The notes under the pieces are model-generated. The model made no database searches and was not told the origin of the DNA. It saw nothing but the letters and a program-made list of their open reading frames with translations. A DNA stretch of 10,462 nt from Anaerolineales bacterium (GTDB taxonomy: Bacteria > Chloroflexota > Anaerolineae > Anaerolineales > E44-bin32), in contig WVZH01000511.1 of the NCBI GenBank assembly GCA_011772595.1, positions 326 to 10,787 of the forward strand, in the 5' to 3' direction. Numbering within the stretch: position 1 is the stretch's first letter; the number at the start of each line of letters is the position of its first letter. This document shows, piece after piece, positions 7,668 to 10,462 of this stretch. Both the position numbers and the translations under genes were made by a program.

Positions 7668-7734
7668 GGCACCGGTCTAGACAGGATCCCATCGTTGCCT
7701 CAGACTTGGTGCCCCAAAGTGCCGGGCACCTTTT
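7668..7734. repeat. Dispersed intergenic repeat, copy 3, with shortened hairpin
   Basis: GACAGGATCCCAT (7680-7692) is followed by a CCTCA block (7698-7702) and then GGTGCCC (7708-7714) pairing with GGGCACC (7724-7730), as in copy 1. The right arm AGTGCCGGGCACCTT is kept in full, but the left arm has lost about 8 bases, leaving a 7-bp stem. The bases after it (GAATGGATC) also resemble those after copy 1 (GAATGATC), so the family may extend past the hairpin. Four Ts end the hairpin. It lies about 130 bases upstream of the sensor kinase gene. Confidence 0.7.
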
Positions 7735-7829
7735 GAATGGATCCAAATTGAGCAGAAACTGGGTTTCAAGAAGGTCAAGGTTGTTTCATTTTCCTAACTA
7801 AAGTCTGCCATTCGAGTGGAGACTCCTTA

Positions 7830-7857
7830 TATAATTTCTATAAGCCTTAACAGGGTG
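7830..7857 (+). promoter_or_regulatory. Candidate -10 box and ribosome site of the sensor kinase gene
   Basis: A consensus TATAAT (7830-7835) lies 26 bases before the ATG at 7862, and AGGGTG (7852-7857) is a reasonable Shine-Dalgarno 4 bases before that ATG. No good TTGACA-like -35 box is visible 16-18 bases upstream. The promoter would be weak, activator-dependent or read by another sigma factor. Transcription from it would give a leader of roughly 20 bases. Confidence 0.4.
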
Positions 7858-7861
7858 CTAG

Positions 7862-9931
7862 ATGCAGCTTCGTAAAAGATTAACAGTGCCAGAAGCGAGA
7901 ACCGCGGCCGCTCTGCTGCTAAGAATCGTCGTACTTGCTGTGATCTATCACATGGCGGCCAGGCTCGGTTTGAAGATGGCTTACGTCCAGATCAATACTT
8001 CCCCGGTCTGGCCTCCCACAGGCATCGCGCTCGCAGCGCTCCTTGTATTCGGCAATAGGATGTGGCCGGGCATAAGCCTGGGGGTCTTGCTGGGTTCTCT
8101 GCTAACTGGGGCTCCCCTCAACCTCGCTCTCGGGATGGCGCTAGGGAACACCTTGGAAGCCCTTATCGGCGCCTCGCTCCTAAGTCATTTCTTCAACTTC
8201 CACAACGCCATCGACCGCATCCAGGATGTCATCGGACTGGTTGTCGTCTCACTTTTCGCTACCACGGTCAGCGCCACGATCGGCATCTCCACACTTTTTC
8301 TGACCGGGGTAATTGGGTCGGATGATCTCGCCGCGATCTGGCTCACCTGGTGGATTGGTGACCTGCTAGGCGCATTGGTCGTCGCACCTGTCCTTTTGGT
8401 ATGGGTGACGCCCTCCTCCTTAAAGCTCACCAACCGTATGCGCTTAGAAGGCGGGGTGTTACTTGCCACACTCGCGCTGGTCACCTGGTATGTCTTCAGC
8501 GATCTGCCCTCGGCCAGTATCTACCATCAGGCACTCATCTACCTGATCTTCCCCTTCATTATTTGGGCGGCATTGCGATTCGGCCAGCGTGGTGCTGCGA
8601 CAGCCGTCGTCCTTGTATCCGGCATCGCTATCTGGGGAACCGTACAAGGCGCGGGTCCATTTTCACTCCGATCGATAAACGACAGCCTCGTTCTACTCCA
8701 AACGTTCTCGGCGGTGGTTTCTCTCACCGCGCTGATCCTCGCCGCCGCCACAGCCGAAAGACGCAAAGCTGCGGAGGCGTTACGTCAGCGCGCCGAAGAA
8801 CTCGTGACTTTGAATGAATCCTCCAAGACTTTCCTCGACAACTCCGAGATCCCCAACATCTACAATACAATTTGCCAACTTGCTGTGACCCGCCTGGGAT
8901 TGGATGCCACCTGGATTGAAACGGATGGTCTGGGCAGCTCAGGCATTCAGCTTGCTGCAACCCATGGTGCCCCGACTGAGGCGATCCCCGAGTTAAGATC
9001 GACCTGGGACTACAACGACCCGATGGAGGATTTCCAGCATAGTCGCATCATCACCATCGATGACCTACCGCAGACAACACCCCCACCAACAATGGCTTTC
9101 GAATCCTATGCCTCCATTCCACTCGTCTTTAGTGGAAAATCAAATGTTGTACTCAAGCTCCTGAGCAGGGACAAGCAATTCTTCACACAGGACCGACAAC
9201 TTCTTATCCAATCCTATGCCAACCTGGCAGCCGTCGTCATTCAGAATAGCTGGCTATTCGAAGAAGTACGCAAGAGCAACCGCCAGCTCCACGCCCTCTC
9301 CCAGCGCCTCATCCAAGCCCAAGAAAAGGAACGGCTACATCTTTCGCGCGAGTTGCATGACGAGTCGGGTCAGCTTCTTGCCGCCTTATTGGTCCAACTG
9401 GGGTTGTTGGAGCGCGATGCAGACCATGCAGAGTCGGTTTGCGAGAGAATATCAGAATTAAAAGGTACGATGAACGAGCTCCAAGACAATCTTCACCAGC
9501 TGGCTGTCGACTTGCGACCAGCCAGCCTGGATCACCTGGGGCTGGTTACTGCATTGGAGCAATACGTTAATGAATTCAGCCTGCAGTACGACATCAAAGT
9601 CGGGTTCGAAGCTGTAGGCATGCAGGAGGAACGTCTGCCCAGCGATGTGGAAACGGCCTTATTCCGAATCGTTCAGGAATCGCTAACGAACGTCATCCTG
9701 CACGCCCAGGCAAGCCACGTGGATGTGGTGCTCAGCCAGCGAAGTGGACATGTTGCAGCGACGATTGAAGACGATGGCGTGGGATTCAATCCCGTTGCAC
9801 CCACTTATGTCGAACACCTTGGCCTCTTCGGGATGCGCGAAAGGGTGGAGATGCTTGGAGGAAGGTTTACCGTCGAGAGCTCCCCAGGAATGGGAACCAC
9901 GGTGAACGTTGAGGTGCCGGCCCGTGCCTAA
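7862..9931 (+). CDS. MASE1-GAF sensor histidine kinase (NarL/LuxR-partner type, HisKA_3)
   Basis: This 689-residue membrane sensor kinase autophosphorylates on His and passes the phosphate to a response regulator. Residues about 15-295 are a multi-helix MASE1 integral membrane sensor; the VWPPTGIALAALLVFG signature starts at 49. The ligand is unknown, as for most MASE1 proteins. A short coiled coil (about 297-325) leads into a GAF-like domain (about 318-465). The dimerisation/phosphoacceptor region is HisKA_3 with ELHDESGQ and His499. The HATPase domain shows Asn610 in ESLTNVILHA, DDGVG (637-641) and GLFGMRERV (654-662). The N-box has Leu where many relatives have Lys before the His (NVILHA against NxxKHA), a mild departure. 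The start ATG has an AGGGTG ribosome site. The gene overlaps the regulator gene by 8 bp, which indicates co-translation and partnership. Confidence 0.95.
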   Translation: MQLRKRLTVPEARTAAALLLRIVVLAVIYHMAARLGLKMAYVQINTSPVWPPTGIALAALLVFGNRMWPGISLGVLLGSLLTGAPLNLALGMALGNTLEALIGASLLSHFFNFHNAIDRIQDVIGLVVVSLFATTVSATIGISTLFLTGVIGSDDLAAIWLTWWIGDLLGALVVAPVLLVWVTPSSLKLTNRMRLEGGVLLATLALVTWYVFSDLPSASIYHQALIYLIFPFIIWAALRFGQRGAATAVVLVSGIAIWGTVQGAGPFSLRSINDSLVLLQTFSAVVSLTALILAAATAERRKAAEALRQRAEELVTLNESSKTFLDNSEIPNIYNTICQLAVTRLGLDATWIETDGLGSSGIQLAATHGAPTEAIPELRSTWDYNDPMEDFQHSRIITIDDLPQTTPPPTMAFESYASIPLVFSGKSNVVLKLLSRDKQFFTQDRQLLIQSYANLAAVVIQNSWLFEEVRKSNRQLHALSQRLIQAQEKERLHLSRELHDESGQLLAALLVQLGLLERDADHAESVCERISELKGTMNELQDNLHQLAVDLRPASLDHLGLVTALEQYVNEFSLQYDIKVGFEAVGMQEERLPSDVETALFRIVQESLTNVILHAQASHVDVVLSQRSGHVAATIEDDGVGFNPVAPTYVEHLGLFGMRERVEMLGGRFTVESSPGMGTTVNVEVPARA

Positions 9932-10462
9932 AGTCTTGATCGCAGATGACCACGCTATCGTGCGAACTGGACTTCGAACCTTACTAAACGCGGAGCCTGC
10001 CATGGAACTCGTCGGCGAGGCCACGGGAGGCTATGAGGCCATTCAGTTGGTCGAGGAAACAAATCCCGACGTTTTGTTGCTTGATCTCAGCATGCCAGAC
10101 CTGGATGGCATCGCAGTTACCAAGAATATAAAACCACGCTTCTCTGACCTTCACATCCTGATCCTGACCATTCACGAGGATCAAGCCATGCTGCGTGAGG
10201 CTCTCCGAGCCGGTGCTTCAGGATACATCCTCAAACGTGCCGCTGAGAGCGAACTCATCTCGGCCATCAATATCCTTTTACGTGGAGACATGTACGTCGA
10301 CCCGTCCTTGATGCGCGAGCTTCTTGATGAGACCGTCAGCGCACCAAGATTGCAAAATGAGAACGTTGAACCCCTCACCCCACGCGAAACCGAAGTGTTG
10401 CAATATATCGTGCAAGGATATACCAACCGGCAAATCGGAGAGGCGCTTAATATCAGCGTGCG
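9924..10462 (+). CDS. NarL/FixJ-family response regulator (3' end beyond the window)
   Basis: A GTG start at 9924 lies inside the end of the sensor kinase gene (stop at 9929-9931) and gives PKVLIADDHAIVR, a typical start for this family. The receiver domain has acidic Asp8/Asp9, phosphoacceptor Asp54 (LLLDLSMPD), Thr82 and Lys104 (GYILKRA), so all phosphorylation residues are intact. A linker leads to a LuxR-type helix-turn-helix beginning LTPRETEVLQYI (about 150), which is cut after 179 codons in the recognition region (ALNISV). It should be the phosphorylation-controlled transcription factor served by the upstream kinase. No Shine-Dalgarno is evident, so translation probably depends on coupling to the upstream gene. 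Target genes cannot be told from the window. Confidence 0.93.
   Translation, partial: MPKVLIADDHAIVRTGLRTLLNAEPAMELVGEATGGYEAIQLVEETNPDVLLLDLSMPDLDGIAVTKNIKPRFSDLHILILTIHEDQAMLREALRAGASGYILKRAAESELISAINILLRGDMYVDPSLMRELLDETVSAPRLQNENVEPLTPRETEVLQYIVQGYTNRQIGEALNISV

Noticed and set aside
8062..8817. Plus-strand frames of 87 and 138 codons inside the sensor kinase gene
   Set aside because: They overlap the MASE1 region in another frame, are Arg/His-rich and show no family signature.

Overview
The window looks like a piece of a chromosome from a Chloroflexota-type bacterium, probably Anaerolineae. This is inferred from gene style only: a Hanks-type kinase with a Pro/Thr-rich external stalk, a cyclase/STAND/WD40 giant protein, and a MASE1 histidine kinase paired with a NarL/LuxR-type regulator. 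No rRNA, tRNA, CRISPR array, transposase or phage gene was seen, so the lineage is a guess.

Layout: positions 1-509 are non-coding, with a dispersed palindromic repeat at the left edge and a separate strong hairpin at 128-163. Positions 510-2597 (+) encode a membrane Ser/Thr protein kinase with an external Pro/Thr stalk and a C-terminal Ig-like domain. Positions 2598-2887 form a convergent intergenic stretch holding a degenerate second repeat copy, a probable terminator for the minus-strand gene, and an 11-bp inverted repeat with arms 58 bp apart. Positions 2888-7030 (-) encode a 1380-residue protein: class III cyclase-like domain, STAND-type P-loop NTPase, one membrane helix, then 14 WD40-like blades. 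Positions 7031-7861 are a long divergent intergenic region with two perfect palindromes, a third repeat copy and a TATAAT box. Positions 7862-9931 (+) encode a MASE1-GAF-HisKA_3-HATPase sensor kinase. It overlaps by 8 bp the gene of its likely partner response regulator (9924 to the window edge, truncated in its DNA-binding domain).

Every complete gene is a signalling protein with a membrane anchor. The kinase and the cyclase/STAND protein are each predicted to place a binding-type module outside the cell and an enzymatic domain inside. The sensor kinase and regulator form a conventional translationally coupled two-component pair. The kinase and cyclase genes are convergent, and the cyclase and sensor genes are divergent, so the window is a signalling neighbourhood, not one operon. 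A functional link between the three units is speculation.

The most unusual points are the intergenic repeat family, the altered active-site residues of the cyclase domain, and the double-propeller architecture of the same protein.
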